Positions 27,088-36,098 of a stretch of 64,000 nucleotides of DNA are shown piece after piece. Made by a program: the position numbers and the translations under genes. Below the pieces are notes generated by a model. It made no database searches, was not told the origin of the DNA, and was given only the letters and a program-made list of their open reading frames with translations. Position 1 is the first letter of the stretch, and the number at the start of each line of letters is the position of its first letter. Origin of the DNA: Bacteroidales bacterium (GTDB lineage: Bacteria > Bacteroidota > Bacteroidia > Bacteroidales > UBA932); contig JAEETP010000005.1 in the NCBI GenBank assembly GCA_016290415.1, positions 1 to 64,000 of the forward strand. The letters are read 5' to 3'.

Positions 27088-27187
27088 CACTTCGCAATTA
27101 GCGAAAAAAAGCTTAGCGTAGGGAACAGGGGTTCTATGTTCTCCCTGGCCCGGAGCTAAGCTTTTTTTGCGGTTAAAAGCGAAGTGC
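27087..27187. repeat. Convergent-gene palindromic element, copy 4 (reverse orientation)
   Basis: Outer arms GCACTTCGC (27087-27095) / GCGAAGTGC (27179-27187) enclose an inner stem AAAAAAAGCTTAGC / GCTAAGCTTTTTTT. The core, read on the minus strand, is the same as in copies 1 and 3 over about 40 bases. Compared with those copies, the inner stem has CTAAGC/GCTTAG where they have CAAAGC/GCTTTG, and the outer arms are different, yet both stay paired. It exactly fills the 102-bp gap between the DUF819 gene and the convergent barrel gene. Confidence 0.85.
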
Positions 27188-27189
27188 GA

Positions 27190-30100
27190 TTAGAATCTGG
27201 GGCCGCCTCCGAATCCGCCACGGCCGCCGCCGAATCCACCTCCTCCAAAGCCTCCGCGGCCGCCGAAACCGCCACGGTCACCGCCTCTCTGGTTCTTGAA
27301 AGTACCAAAGGTGTAGGTGAGCTTGAATATGATGTAGCGGCCAAGACGGTTGCTCCAGCTGTCCTGCAGGTAGTTCTCGTTCATTGTGCGGGAGATGCTC
27401 TTGCTCTGCTCCAGCAGGTCATATGCATTCACTGCCAGGGAAACGGGACCGAGCCTGTAGCTTACGCCCGCATTCCAGATGAATTCCGGATCGTTGTAGC
27501 CTGAGGTATAGCCGCGATAGAAGGTGTATGTGGCGTCGCTGCTCAACTCCAGGCTGTTCCAGAGTGTCCAAACGAATGAACCCAGTATGGAATTGTCAAG
27601 GGTGTGCTTGTCGGCGGCTGAATTCAAAGAATAAATGGCATTGTTGTAGCGAATCCTGCCGCCAATGGAGGCGTACAGATTGTCGCCGTTATAGCGGAAG
27701 CTCAAATCTTCTGACAGGGTATAAGCAGTGGTCTTGCTCTCGCCGAAGCCGCTCTCTCCGCCGTAGAATCTGCTGCCGGTGGGGTCTACTTTACCGTCGC
27801 CAGTTACGCCCCAGAAGTCCTTCATAAACTCTTCATAAACGAATGTTTCTGCATTAAGGCCGTCGCGAGCCTCTATGTTCTGGTAGCTGACTGCGTTGGT
27901 CAGGTTGGCAGAGGTGTTGGAGGCTATCGAGAAGCTGGACTTGGCAATGGGCGTGTTGTATGACAGGAACATGTTGTATGACTGCGAAGGTTTCTTCGCA
28001 TTTACCGGAACGGAATAGCTTACACCGTCCTTGTCAAACCAGCTGGCCGTTACAATGCTGTTCAGACCGTAATTGAAGAAGAAGCCTGTGGTCAGGGAAG
28101 AGAAGGTGTATTTGTTGTTTCTGTTGAAGAACAACCTGGCGTTGTGGGTGAAGGTAGGCAGCAGATATGCATTACCGGTGCTGATGGCAGTAGGATTGGA
28201 AACATCCAGAATAGGCTGCATACGGCTTGTAGAAGGTTGCTGCGAGCGGCCGTTGTAGTTGGCGCGCAAATTCGTGGTTTGGCTGAAATTGTAGCGGGCA
28301 CGCACCTCGGGTGACCAGTTCAGCTGCCATTCGCCGTCCATATCGTTGGTTACACCGAATTTGGTGGTATGGGTCTCGTTGTAGGTGGGCTGCAGGGTGG
28401 CGCCGAACTGGATGAAGTTGCGGTCTTTCTGATACTGCATCATAACACCAGCCTGATGGTTGATGAATATGTTTTCCACACTGCTGCTGTAGTAGAGATT
28501 CTCTATCGAGTAATCTCCCTTGTCGTCCATATTGTGCACAAAGTCTGTGTCATCTACCGTGTGTGCTGCGGCACCCGCATAGTCAAATGTGCTCTTTACA
28601 GAATTGCTGTGAGTGTAGCCTATGCGGTAGCGAGCGCTCACAAACCAGTTTTCCGAGAGGGGTTCCGTGTATTCCAGGTTGCCGTTTAGCGACATATTTC
28701 TGGAGTCGGTGTGGGAATACTGGTCAATGCGTGTAGGGTCGCCTTTGGCGTATTGAGTGTTGGAAAACTCCTTGGCGTCGGACTCGCTGCCGGAGAAGCT
28801 GTAACGTCCGCCAAAGGTTATGGTGCGGCCGGGCTTGCCTATTCGCTGGCCCACCATAAACCGGCCGTCTGCCGTGCGGCTCTGACTCAGCCCGTATGAG
28901 AATGACCTGGAGTCGTTGAGCCTGGAGTAGATGTCGCCTTCGCCGATTCCGGTCTCGTTGCCGTTGCTGCGGTCGTTTACACTCCATTCCCAGTTAAAGC
29001 GGGGCCTGAAGAAGACGCGGGTGCCTTCGGGGGTGTAATTAATCTCTGCGCCTGCCTCTACAAACTGGTTGCCGGAATTGGACTTGCTTTCAGAATCTGT
29101 AGTAAGATCATCGCCGTCGTTCACATAGGTGATTTTGTGGTCCTTGCTCTGGACGTCGCTCTTGCGCTGGCCGTATTCTGCGCTGACGTTGGCTTCGAGG
29201 TCCTTTACGCGGGAAGTTCCGTAGTTGATGCCGGCCATCCATTCATCGTTTATACCCCTCATTCCGCCAAAGCCGCCGGGACCGCCGCCGCCCTGAAAGC
29301 CGCCACGGTTGTTGGTGTTGTTGCCGTTGGCCACGAATGCCAGCTGGTCGGTTTCGTTGAAACGGCCTATGATGCCGTTGCCCTGGTAGCGCCAGTCATT
29401 TTTCAAATCGAACTTGCTGCCGTCCACCGGAGCGGTGCGCAGGTCGCGTCCCAAACCGCCGGAGAGATTGCCAAACCAGCCGTCGAACATTCCCTTGTAG
29501 GTGCTTACGTCAATGATTTTCTCTGTATCGTCGTCTTCTATGCCGCTGAACTGGGCCTGCTCCGATTTCTTGTCTATCACCTTGACCTTTTCAATCACAT
29601 TCACCGGGATATTCTCGGTGGCCAGGCTGGGATCGTCCAGGAAGAAAGTCTTGCCGTTCAGGGTGATTTTCTTGATGGTCTCGCCGCCGGAGGTGATGCT
29701 GCCGTCGCTGCCGACCTCAATGCCGGGCAGCTTTTTGAGCAGGTCTATCAGCACGGCGTTATCCTTGACTTTGAAAGAAGATGCCGTGTATTCTATCGTA
29801 TCCTGCTTGATGGTGATGGCATTACCCACTGCCGAAATGGTGGCGCCCTGGAGCATTTCAAAATCCTCTTTCATTGCCATCTCGCCCAGATTGATGTTGC
29901 CTTTGTTCACGTCGACCTGCCTGGTCAGTGTCTCAAAGCCCATCAGCTCTGCCTTGAGTATGTACTGCCCGTAATCAACTTTGTCAAACTCTGCCTTGCC
30001 GTCAAGTCCCGCAAGGGCGTAATACTTTGCCACGGTATCGTCTTTGGGCAAAAGCATCACCGCCGCATAGGAGGCGGGTTCGCGGGTCAGTGTGTCCAGG

Positions 30101-30201
30101 AGGGTGAGCTTTACGGTTGCTCTACGTTGTGCCGCTGCTGTAAAAGAAGTTGCGCAAAGCGCGGTGGCGGCAAAAATCAAAGTCAGGATAATCTTTTTCA
30201 T
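27190..30201 (-). CDS. Outer-membrane beta-barrel protein with carboxypeptidase-regulatory domain
   Basis: The ATG at 30201 opens a signal peptide (MKKIILTLIFAATALCATSF...AAAQ). A CarboxypepD_reg-like domain follows (about 28-115), then a plug-like region (about 120-230; AVLIDLLKKLPGIEV, TLNGKTFF) and a ~700-residue barrel, fitting the OMP_b-brl_3 TonB-receptor-like family. The natural end of the barrel (IIFKLTYTFGTF) is followed by a ~33-residue tail of glycine, phenylalanine and arginine repeats (GGFGGRGGFGGG type) ending in PRF. The transported ligand is unknown. It is a single-gene unit with its own promoter. Confidence 0.85.
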   Translation of the reverse strand: MKKIILTLIFAATALCATSFTAAAQRRATVKLTLLDTLTREPASYAAVMLLPKDDTVAKYYALAGLDGKAEFDKVDYGQYILKAELMGFETLTRQVDVNKGNINLGEMAMKEDFEMLQGATISAVGNAITIKQDTIEYTASSFKVKDNAVLIDLLKKLPGIEVGSDGSITSGGETIKKITLNGKTFFLDDPSLATENIPVNVIEKVKVIDKKSEQAQFSGIEDDDTEKIIDVSTYKGMFDGWFGNLSGGLGRDLRTAPVDGSKFDLKNDWRYQGNGIIGRFNETDQLAFVANGNNTNNRGGFQGGGGPGGFGGMRGINDEWMAGINYGTSRVKDLEANVSAEYGQRKSDVQSKDHKITYVNDGDDLTTDSESKSNSGNQFVEAGAEINYTPEGTRVFFRPRFNWEWSVNDRSNGNETGIGEGDIYSRLNDSRSFSYGLSQSRTADGRFMVGQRIGKPGRTITFGGRYSFSGSESDAKEFSNTQYAKGDPTRIDQYSHTDSRNMSLNGNLEYTEPLSENWFVSARYRIGYTHSNSVKSTFDYAGAAAHTVDDTDFVHNMDDKGDYSIENLYYSSSVENIFINHQAGVMMQYQKDRNFIQFGATLQPTYNETHTTKFGVTNDMDGEWQLNWSPEVRARYNFSQTTNLRANYNGRSQQPSTSRMQPILDVSNPTAISTGNAYLLPTFTHNARLFFNRNNKYTFSSLTTGFFFNYGLNSIVTASWFDKDGVSYSVPVNAKKPSQSYNMFLSYNTPIAKSSFSIASNTSANLTNAVSYQNIEARDGLNAETFVYEEFMKDFWGVTGDGKVDPTGSRFYGGESGFGESKTTAYTLSEDLSFRYNGDNLYASIGGRIRYNNAIYSLNSAADKHTLDNSILGSFVWTLWNSLELSSDATYTFYRGYTSGYNDPEFIWNAGVSYRLGPVSLAVNAYDLLEQSKSISRTMNENYLQDSWSNRLGRYIIFKLTYTFGTFKNQRGGDRGGFGGRGGFGGGGFGGGRGGFGGGPRF

Positions 30202-30216
30202 ACGGATATTTGACTG

Positions 30217-30264
30217 CAAAGATATCCAGAGGTTTAAAATAATGACAAAATATCATTATTTTTG
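30217..30264. promoter_or_regulatory. Divergent promoters (barrel gene leftward, PEP-binding gene rightward)
   Basis: TATCTTTG on the minus strand (30217-30224) with TTTG about 21 bp upstream (30246-30249) serves the barrel gene. TATTTTTG on the plus strand (30257-30264) lies 18 bp before the ATG at 30283. It shows that a TTG start at 30262 would lie within the promoter. Confidence 0.55.
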
Positions 30265-30282
30265 AGCGTAATATTTTTCCCT

Positions 30283-33249
30283 ATGGTAGATTACGAGCAC
30301 TTTACGTTTGCCGACGAGCAGCGCCACGATTATATGAAATACCGCATACACAGGATTCTGTTGGTATGCAGCAGTTACGACGGTTATACCCTTGAAGAGG
30401 ACGGCCACATAGATTCTCAAATCAACGGCGAATACAACGAGCTAAATATGAGCAATCCGCCTGCGATTGTGCGCGTGAGCAGCGCTGCTGAGGCTCTTGA
30501 AAAGTTGGAGAGCGGGGAAGAGTATGATTTCGTGCTCACTATGTACAATGTGGGCGGGATGACGGTGTTCGATTTTGCCCGTACCATCAAGCAGATGAAG
30601 CCCGATATGCCGGTGTTTCTGATCACCAGCTTCTCGCGGGAGATTTATCGCAGGATAGAAGAGAGCCAGTGCGAGGCGATAGACAATATTTTCTGCTGGC
30701 ACGGCACTGCCGACCTTATAATTGCCATCATCAAGCTGGCCGAGGACAGGCTGAATGCGGAGCGGGACATCCTTGAAGGCGGTGTGCAGGCCATACTGCT
30801 GGCCGAGGATTCCTTCCGCTTCTATTCTTCTTATCTGCCTGAGCTATACCGGATATTGCTTCTTCAGAACAGCGAATTCATCAAGGATGCCTATAACGAG
30901 CAGCAGATGATTTCGCGCAAGCGCTCGCGGCCCAAAGTGCTGCTGGCCACCAACTACAGCGAAGCGGTGGAACTCTACCGTAAGTACAAGAATAACCTGC
31001 TGGGCGTGATCACCGACCTGGGAATGATTATCAACAAGGGTGACCGCAGCGAAACGGAAAAGTCGGATGCCGGCGTGGATATCTGCAAACTGGTCAAGAG
31101 CGAGACGCCGTGGATGCCGGTGATAATGCAGTCTTCCCAGGTGGAATTCAAGTCCCTGGCCGAGTCCCTGGGAGCCGGATTCATACCCAAGACCAGCAAG
31201 AACCTGCTGGAGAATATGCGCCACGTGATTCTGTCCCGCTTCGGCTTTGGCGATTTCATTTTCACAGAACCAAATTCCGGCCTGGAACTGGGCCGTGCGC
31301 ACGATCTCTATCAGATGCAGAAACTCATAGAGACTGTGCCGGACGATGTTCTGGAGTATCACCTGAGCCAGATGAACCTCTCCAAATGGCTGTATGCACG
31401 CGGTCTTTTCCCCATAGCCAAGGTGCTGCGCAGTATGAACAGCAGCCAGTTCAAGAGCACCGAAGATCACCGCAAGGCCATAGTGCTGCTTCTCAAGGAA
31501 TACCGGACTCTGCTGGGGCAGGGCATAGTGGCGGCTTTTGACGAGGCCACCTACAGCGACGCCATCTCCTTTGCAAAGATAGGCGAGGGGAGCATCGGCG
31601 GAAAGGCCCGCGGCCTGGCGTTTATGAACGGCATCCTGGCCAAGCACGAGCAGTATAAGAAATATCCGGGCGTGCGCATCACCATCCCGCGCAGCGTGGT
31701 GATATCCACCGATTATTTCGAAGAATTCATCAATTCAAATTCGCTGCAGTACATTATCGAGAAAGATGTTTCCGACGAAGTTTTGCTAAGCGAATTCCTG
31801 AATTCCACCATACCGCAGAGTCTGCACAGCAAGCTTAAAAAGTTTGTCTCTACCTGCCGCCGGCCGCTGGCCATAAGGTCGTCGTCTAAGCTGGAAGACA
31901 GTAACTATCAGCCTTTTGCCGGGGTTTATTCAACCTATATGATTCCCCGCTGTGAAGATGACGGACAGATGCTGCGAATGCTTATCCGCGGTGTCAAGAG
32001 CGTTTATGCTTCGGTTTATTTCGCCTCTTCAAAGGCCTATATCCAGACCTCGCAGAATGTGCTCAGCGAAGAGCGTATGGCGGTGCTGGTGCAGGAGGTG
32101 TGTGGCACCGAGCAGGACGGCTATTTCCTGCCCACCTTCAGTGGTGTGGCCCGCAGCCGCAATCTCTATCCCATCGGTTATGAAAAGCCCGAGGAGGGTG
32201 TCTGCAACGTGGTGATGGGTCTTGGCAAGGCGGTTGTGGACGGAGGCAAGACGCTACGCTTCTCGCCGGCTTATCCCGACAAAGCCCTGCAGACCTCTAC
32301 CGTGGAGCTCACCGTGAGTGACGCGCAGACCGAGGTTATGGCCCTTAATCTGGATCCGGGCAAGTTCCTGCCCTCTACCGACGACGCCATCAACATAGAG
32401 AAACTGCCGGTGAGCAAAATAGGCAGCTGGCGTAACGCGAAGTATGTTTGCAGCAACTTTGATTACGCCAACAACCGCATCAGCGAAGGCCCGACATTCA
32501 ACGATTCTTTCAAGGTTATTACCTTCAACAGCATCCTGAAATATAACTCATTTCCGCTGGCCGAGATTATCCGCGACCTGCTCAAGATAGGCGAGGAGGA
32601 GCTCCGCTGCCCCGTGGAAATTGAGTTCGCGGTGAATATGGACGTGGAGCCGGGCGCTCCCAAGATTTTCAATTTCTTGCAAATCAGGCCCATAATCAAT
32701 AGCCTGGACGAGAGCAAGGTAGATTGGGACAAGATTGATGTTTCCGATGCGATTATCTACTCTGAGTGTGCCCTGGGCGTGGGTGAAATCAAGAATCTGG
32801 AGTACATTGTGTATATGAAGTTCGACAAATTCTCTTCGTTGAAGACTCGCGAGATTGCAGAAGAGCTTTATAAGATAAACACAATGATGAAGGGCCGCGG
32901 AGTGGAATATATCCTCGTGGGCACCGGCCGCTGGGGTTCTTCCGATCCTAACCTGGGCGTCCCGGTCAAATGGGGCCACATCTCGGAGGCCAAGGTCATA
33001 GTGGAGATGGCGCTCAAGGATTTCAATATCGAGTCCAGTCAGGGCACCCACTTCTTCCAGAATGTGACATCGCTGGGCGTGGGGTATCTTTCCATAAATC
33101 CTTCGGCCGGCGAGGGCGTTTTTGCACAGGAAGTGCTGGATGCAATGCCTCTTGATTACGATGGCGAGTGGTTTAAAATTGTCAAATTTGAAAAACCTCT
33201 CACGGTTTATGTAGACGGTGTTACAAGAAAAGGAATTGTAAAACTTTGA
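30283..33249 (+). CDS. PEP/pyruvate-binding domain protein with two receiver-like domains
   Basis: This 988-residue cytosolic protein is typical in size of a Bacteroidota family annotated only by its PEP/pyruvate-binding (PPDK N-terminal) domain. The first ~160 residues look like a receiver domain (ILLVCSSYD, DFVLTMYNVGG, MPVFLITSFS) and about 180-325 like a second (AILLAEDSFRF, GVITDLGMI, MPVIMQSS, GFIPKTSK). An ATP-grasp-type domain follows from about 430 (GSIGGKARGLAFMN, RSSSKLEDSNYQPFAGVYST, CPVEIEFAVN). The mobile phosphohistidine and PEP barrel domains of PPDK are absent. It may be a regulated phosphotransferase; the reaction is unknown. Confidence 0.8.
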   Translation: MVDYEHFTFADEQRHDYMKYRIHRILLVCSSYDGYTLEEDGHIDSQINGEYNELNMSNPPAIVRVSSAAEALEKLESGEEYDFVLTMYNVGGMTVFDFARTIKQMKPDMPVFLITSFSREIYRRIEESQCEAIDNIFCWHGTADLIIAIIKLAEDRLNAERDILEGGVQAILLAEDSFRFYSSYLPELYRILLLQNSEFIKDAYNEQQMISRKRSRPKVLLATNYSEAVELYRKYKNNLLGVITDLGMIINKGDRSETEKSDAGVDICKLVKSETPWMPVIMQSSQVEFKSLAESLGAGFIPKTSKNLLENMRHVILSRFGFGDFIFTEPNSGLELGRAHDLYQMQKLIETVPDDVLEYHLSQMNLSKWLYARGLFPIAKVLRSMNSSQFKSTEDHRKAIVLLLKEYRTLLGQGIVAAFDEATYSDAISFAKIGEGSIGGKARGLAFMNGILAKHEQYKKYPGVRITIPRSVVISTDYFEEFINSNSLQYIIEKDVSDEVLLSEFLNSTIPQSLHSKLKKFVSTCRRPLAIRSSSKLEDSNYQPFAGVYSTYMIPRCEDDGQMLRMLIRGVKSVYASVYFASSKAYIQTSQNVLSEERMAVLVQEVCGTEQDGYFLPTFSGVARSRNLYPIGYEKPEEGVCNVVMGLGKAVVDGGKTLRFSPAYPDKALQTSTVELTVSDAQTEVMALNLDPGKFLPSTDDAINIEKLPVSKIGSWRNAKYVCSNFDYANNRISEGPTFNDSFKVITFNSILKYNSFPLAEIIRDLLKIGEEELRCPVEIEFAVNMDVEPGAPKIFNFLQIRPIINSLDESKVDWDKIDVSDAIIYSECALGVGEIKNLEYIVYMKFDKFSSLKTREIAEELYKINTMMKGRGVEYILVGTGRWGSSDPNLGVPVKWGHISEAKVIVEMALKDFNIESSQGTHFFQNVTSLGVGYLSINPSAGEGVFAQEVLDAMPLDYDGEWFKIVKFEKPLTVYVDGVTRKGIVKL

Positions 33250-33250
33250 A

Positions 33251-33281
33251 TTTGATAATTGGTGGAATATTTATAATTTTG
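33251..33281 (+). promoter_or_regulatory. Promoter of the coiled-coil/zapA operon
   Basis: TTTG (33251-33254), exactly 19 bp, then TAATTTTG (33274-33281): a perfect Bacteroidota promoter. It begins right after the stop of the PEP-binding gene, 28 bp before the ATG at 33309. Confidence 0.75.
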
Positions 33282-33308
33282 TGCACAGAATTTTAATAAA
33301 AGCATAAA

Positions 33309-33614
33309 ATGGCCGAAGATATTTTCACTTCGCTCTCCGCTAAGGTAGAAAAGCTCATCTCGATGTACGAGAGCGAGCGTGCCGGCAGTGCGTCCCTCCG
33401 CCAGGAGCTGGAGGCCAGCCGGGGCCAGATTGCTCAATACAAAGAAAAACAGATACAATTAGAACAAAAAATAAAGACATTAGAAGATAAACTGAATAGC
33501 TTACAATTGGCAGGCGCATTTACGGCATCACCGGGAGACAGTGCAGGGGCAAAGCGCAGATTGAACGCTGTTATTAAGGAAATAGACGAGTGCATATCAA
33601 TGTTGAATATGTAG
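33309..33614 (+). CDS. Small coiled-coil protein upstream of zapA
   Basis: This is a 101-residue protein dominated by a coiled coil (about residues 8-70, leucine/lysine/glutamate heptads) and a short C-terminal helix. It has no signal peptide. It sits 4 bp before zapA, a conserved arrangement in Bacteroidota, so a ZapB-like role in organising the division ring is plausible. Sequence similarity to ZapB itself is not evident; the role is inferred from position. Confidence 0.7.
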   Translation: MAEDIFTSLSAKVEKLISMYESERAGSASLRQELEASRGQIAQYKEKQIQLEQKIKTLEDKLNSLQLAGAFTASPGDSAGAKRRLNAVIKEIDECISMLNM

Positions 33615-33618
33615 AGAT

Positions 33619-33912
33619 ATGGAAGAGAAGCAGAAGATAACAGTCACGATTGGTGGGCGCAAGTTCACCTTCCACATCCTGCCCGAAAACGAAGAGCGGG
33701 TGCGGGAGTCTGTGAAGAAGATAGAAGAGAAGGTGTCTCTATATGCTGCAAGATATTCCACAAAGGATATGCAGGACATTCTGAGCATTGTGCTGATGGA
33801 GTTTGTGATGCAGTATATTTCGCTTGAGCAGAAAGACGACGTCAAAGACATAATGGAAGGTGTCAAGGCACTTGACAGCCGTCTGGACGAATACATAAAT
33901 TCTGGCCGCTAG
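33619..33912 (+). CDS. zapA: Cell division protein ZapA
   Basis: This 97-residue cytosolic protein promotes bundling of FtsZ filaments. It shows the ZapA pattern: an N-terminal strand (ITVTIGGRKFTFHI), the region EERVRESVKKIEEKV, and a long C-terminal coiled-coil helix. The length is typical. It follows the coiled-coil gene by 4 bp and precedes the probable 6S RNA, a neighbourhood also known around zapA in Proteobacteria. Confidence 0.85.
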   Translation: MEEKQKITVTIGGRKFTFHILPENEERVRESVKKIEEKVSLYAARYSTKDMQDILSIVLMEFVMQYISLEQKDDVKDIMEGVKALDSRLDEYINSGR

Positions 33913-33958
33913 TAATACTCTTCGCCAAAATCAACATTTTAAACTTCCAAAGAGTCGC

Positions 33959-34096
33959 GGCTGCCAAAAACGGGCCTAGGTTACCCTAACGGGGATTCCT
34001 GGTTCTCAGGGACGGAGGAAGTTTGCGGCATATACCGTTGGCTCAAAATCTTACCTTGCAAGATTTTTGGACTTACAGTGACTGGCGGCCTTTTTA
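33959..34096 (+). ncRNA. ssrS: Probable 6S RNA (Bacteroidales-1 type)
   Basis: A 249-bp gap between zapA and rny holds a structured ~138-nt segment. Its ends pair (GGCTGCCA 33959-33966 with TGGCGGCC 34083-34090) and a T-run follows (34091-34095). The interior has short stems around a wide unpaired middle (for example AATCTTACCTTGCAAGATTT at its right side). 6S RNA traps sigma-70-type RNA polymerase by mimicking an open promoter. The call rests on structure, size and position between zapA and rny; the exact ends and the 5' promoter are uncertain. Confidence 0.6.
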
Positions 34097-34161
34097 TATA
34101 AATTATTCTGCTTCAATTGTAGGTTATTATATGTGGAACCCAATATAATAACTATTCAATA

Positions 34162-35700
34162 ATGATTTTACAATTCATCATAGTGGCCCTTCTGGCCGCA
34201 CCCTTAGGCATCCTGATTTACGAACTTATAAGACGCGGCATCTTGAAGAAGAAGGCCGACGATATCATCAGAAACGCCGAGATAGAAGGGGAGAACATCA
34301 AGAAAGAGAAAATCTTCCAGGCCAAGGAGAAATTCCTGCAGCTCAAGAGCGAGCACGAAGAGGCCATCAAAGAGAAGAACAACCAGATCGCCCAGGTAGA
34401 AAACCGTCTCCGTCAGAAAGAGAGCCAGCTTGGTCAGCAGAAGGGCGAGCTTGACCGCAAAGTCAAGGAAAACGACCAGATCAAAGAGAATCTTCAGCAT
34501 CAGCTTGAAATCCTAAACAAGAAAAAGGACGAATACGAGACAATGCGCGCCGACGCCATCCACAAGCTTGAAGAGGTGGCCGGAATGACCGCAGAAGAGG
34601 CCAAGGAGCAGCTGATGGACAGTATGAAGGCCGAGGCCAAGACCCAGGCGATGAGCTATATAAATGACGTTATGGACGAGGCCCGTCTCACCGCCAGCAA
34701 AGAGGCCAAGCGCATCGTGATCAACACCATCCAGCGCACTGCGCCTGAGGTGGCAATTGAAAATGCAGTCACTGTTTTCAATATTGAGAACGACGAGGTC
34801 AAGGGCCGCATCATTGGCCGTGAGGGCCGCAACATACGCGCACTGGAGGCCGCCATCGGCGTAGAAATCGTGGTGGATGACACTCCCGAAGCCATCCTTA
34901 TCTCAGCATTCGATCCCGTCCGCCGCGAGGTGGCTCGCCTGGCCCTGCATCAGCTGGTAGCCGACGGCCGTATTCATCCCGCCCGCATTGAGGAGGTTGT
35001 GGCCAAGGTTCAGAAGCAGCTGGACGAAGAGATTATGGAGATTGGCAAGCGCACCTGCATAGACCTGGGCGTTCACGGGCTCAACTCCCAGCTGGTCAAG
35101 ATGGTGGGCCGTATGAAATATCGCTCTTCCTATGGCCAGAACCTGCTGCAGCACTCCCGTGAGGTGGCCAACATTTCCGCAATCCTGGCTGCCGAGCTGG
35201 GTCTGAATCCCAAGATTGCCAAGCGTGCCGGTTTGTTGCACGATATCGGTAAGGTAGCAGAAGAGGAATACGAGCTGCCGCACGCCATTGTGGGTATGCA
35301 GATTGCTGAAAAGTGCAAAGAGAAACCCGAGGTTTGCAACGCCATCGGTGCCCACCACGAAGAGATTGAGATGCAGACGCTCATCGCTCCCATCGTGCTG
35401 GTTGCCGACGCCATTTCCGGTTCCCGCCCCGGCGCCCGCCGCGAAGTGATTGAGAGCTATATCAAGCGTCTCAAAGATATGGAAAACATTGCAGCATCGC
35501 ATCAGGGCGTGGTTAAGGCATACGCCATCCAGGCCGGTCGTGAGCTGCGCGTGATTGTGGGTGCAGATCAGGTATCCGACGCAGAATGCGACGAAATCAG
35601 CAACGAGGTTGCACGCCGCATCCAGGATGAAATGACCTATCCCGGTCAGGTTAAAGTTACGGTAATCCGCGAGGTGCGCAGCGTCGCATTCGCAAAATAA
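34162..35700 (+). CDS. rny: Ribonuclease Y
   Basis: This is a membrane-anchored endoribonuclease that starts mRNA decay. The 512 residues carry an N-terminal membrane helix (about 1-22), a long coiled coil (about 30-190), a KH domain ([21 protein letters not shown], about 210-270) and an HD domain with HSREVANIS and [12 protein letters not shown] (about 330-425). The length matches the family (510-520). DUF3467 follows after 8 bp and is probably co-transcribed. Confidence 0.96.
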   Translation: MILQFIIVALLAAPLGILIYELIRRGILKKKADDIIRNAEIEGENIKKEKIFQAKEKFLQLKSEHEEAIKEKNNQIAQVENRLRQKESQLGQQKGELDRKVKENDQIKENLQHQLEILNKKKDEYETMRADAIHKLEEVAGMTAEEAKEQLMDSMKAEAKTQAMSYINDVMDEARLTASKEAKRIVINTIQRTAPEVAIENAVTVFNIENDEVKGRIIGREGRNIRALEAAIGVEIVVDDTPEAILISAFDPVRREVARLALHQLVADGRIHPARIEEVVAKVQKQLDEEIMEIGKRTCIDLGVHGLNSQLVKMVGRMKYRSSYGQNLLQHSREVANISAILAAELGLNPKIAKRAGLLHDIGKVAEEEYELPHAIVGMQIAEKCKEKPEVCNAIGAHHEEIEMQTLIAPIVLVADAISGSRPGARREVIESYIKRLKDMENIAASHQGVVKAYAIQAGRELRVIVGADQVSDAECDEISNEVARRIQDEMTYPGQVKVTVIREVRSVAFAK

Positions 35701-35708
35701 CATTCGAT

Positions 35709-36011
35709 ATGGACAATCAGAACACCAAGCAGATCAACATTGAAATAGCTCCCGAAATGGCGGGAGGAACATATTCCAACCTTGCAGTCATCACTCATTC
35801 CCACAGCGAATTCATTGTGGACTTTGTGCAGATGATGCCCGGCATCCCCAAACCCAAGGTTGCCAGCCGCATAGTGATGACTCCCGAACATGCAAAGCGC
35901 CTTCTGCTGGCACTTCGCGACAACATCTCCAAGTTCGAGTCGGAAAACGGCGAAATCAAAATCCGCCAGCAGGGTATGACCATCGCTCCTCTGGGACTGG
36001 GGGAGGCGTAA
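35709..36011 (+). CDS. DUF3467 family protein
   Basis: This 100-residue cytosolic protein fits DUF3467: IEIAPEMAGGTYSNLAVITHSHSEFIVDF is the family hallmark region, followed by PKVASRIVMTPEHAKRLLLAL. The function is unknown. It sits 8 bp after rny and is followed by a terminator. Its place beside RNase Y and 6S RNA hints at RNA metabolism or expression control but proves nothing. Confidence 0.85.
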   Translation: MDNQNTKQINIEIAPEMAGGTYSNLAVITHSHSEFIVDFVQMMPGIPKPKVASRIVMTPEHAKRLLLALRDNISKFESENGEIKIRQQGMTIAPLGLGEA

Positions 36012-36030
36012 GAGATAAAACGCATTTGTG

Positions 36031-36061
36031 AAAATGGAGGTGCGATTGGCGCCTCCATTTT
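36031..36061 (+). terminator. Intrinsic terminator of the rny operon
   Basis: AAAATGGAGG (36031-36040) pairs with CCTCCATTTT (36052-36061), extended by inner pairs around a five-base loop, and runs into T-rich sequence. Confidence 0.88.
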
Positions 36062-36098
36062 CATTTTATTTTGTTAACTTAGTCACATATTTGCACTT

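Noticed and set aside
29137..30213. 358-codon frame antisense to the barrel protein gene
   Set aside because: The barrel gene has a signal peptide, promoter and family architecture; the antisense frame has none of these.
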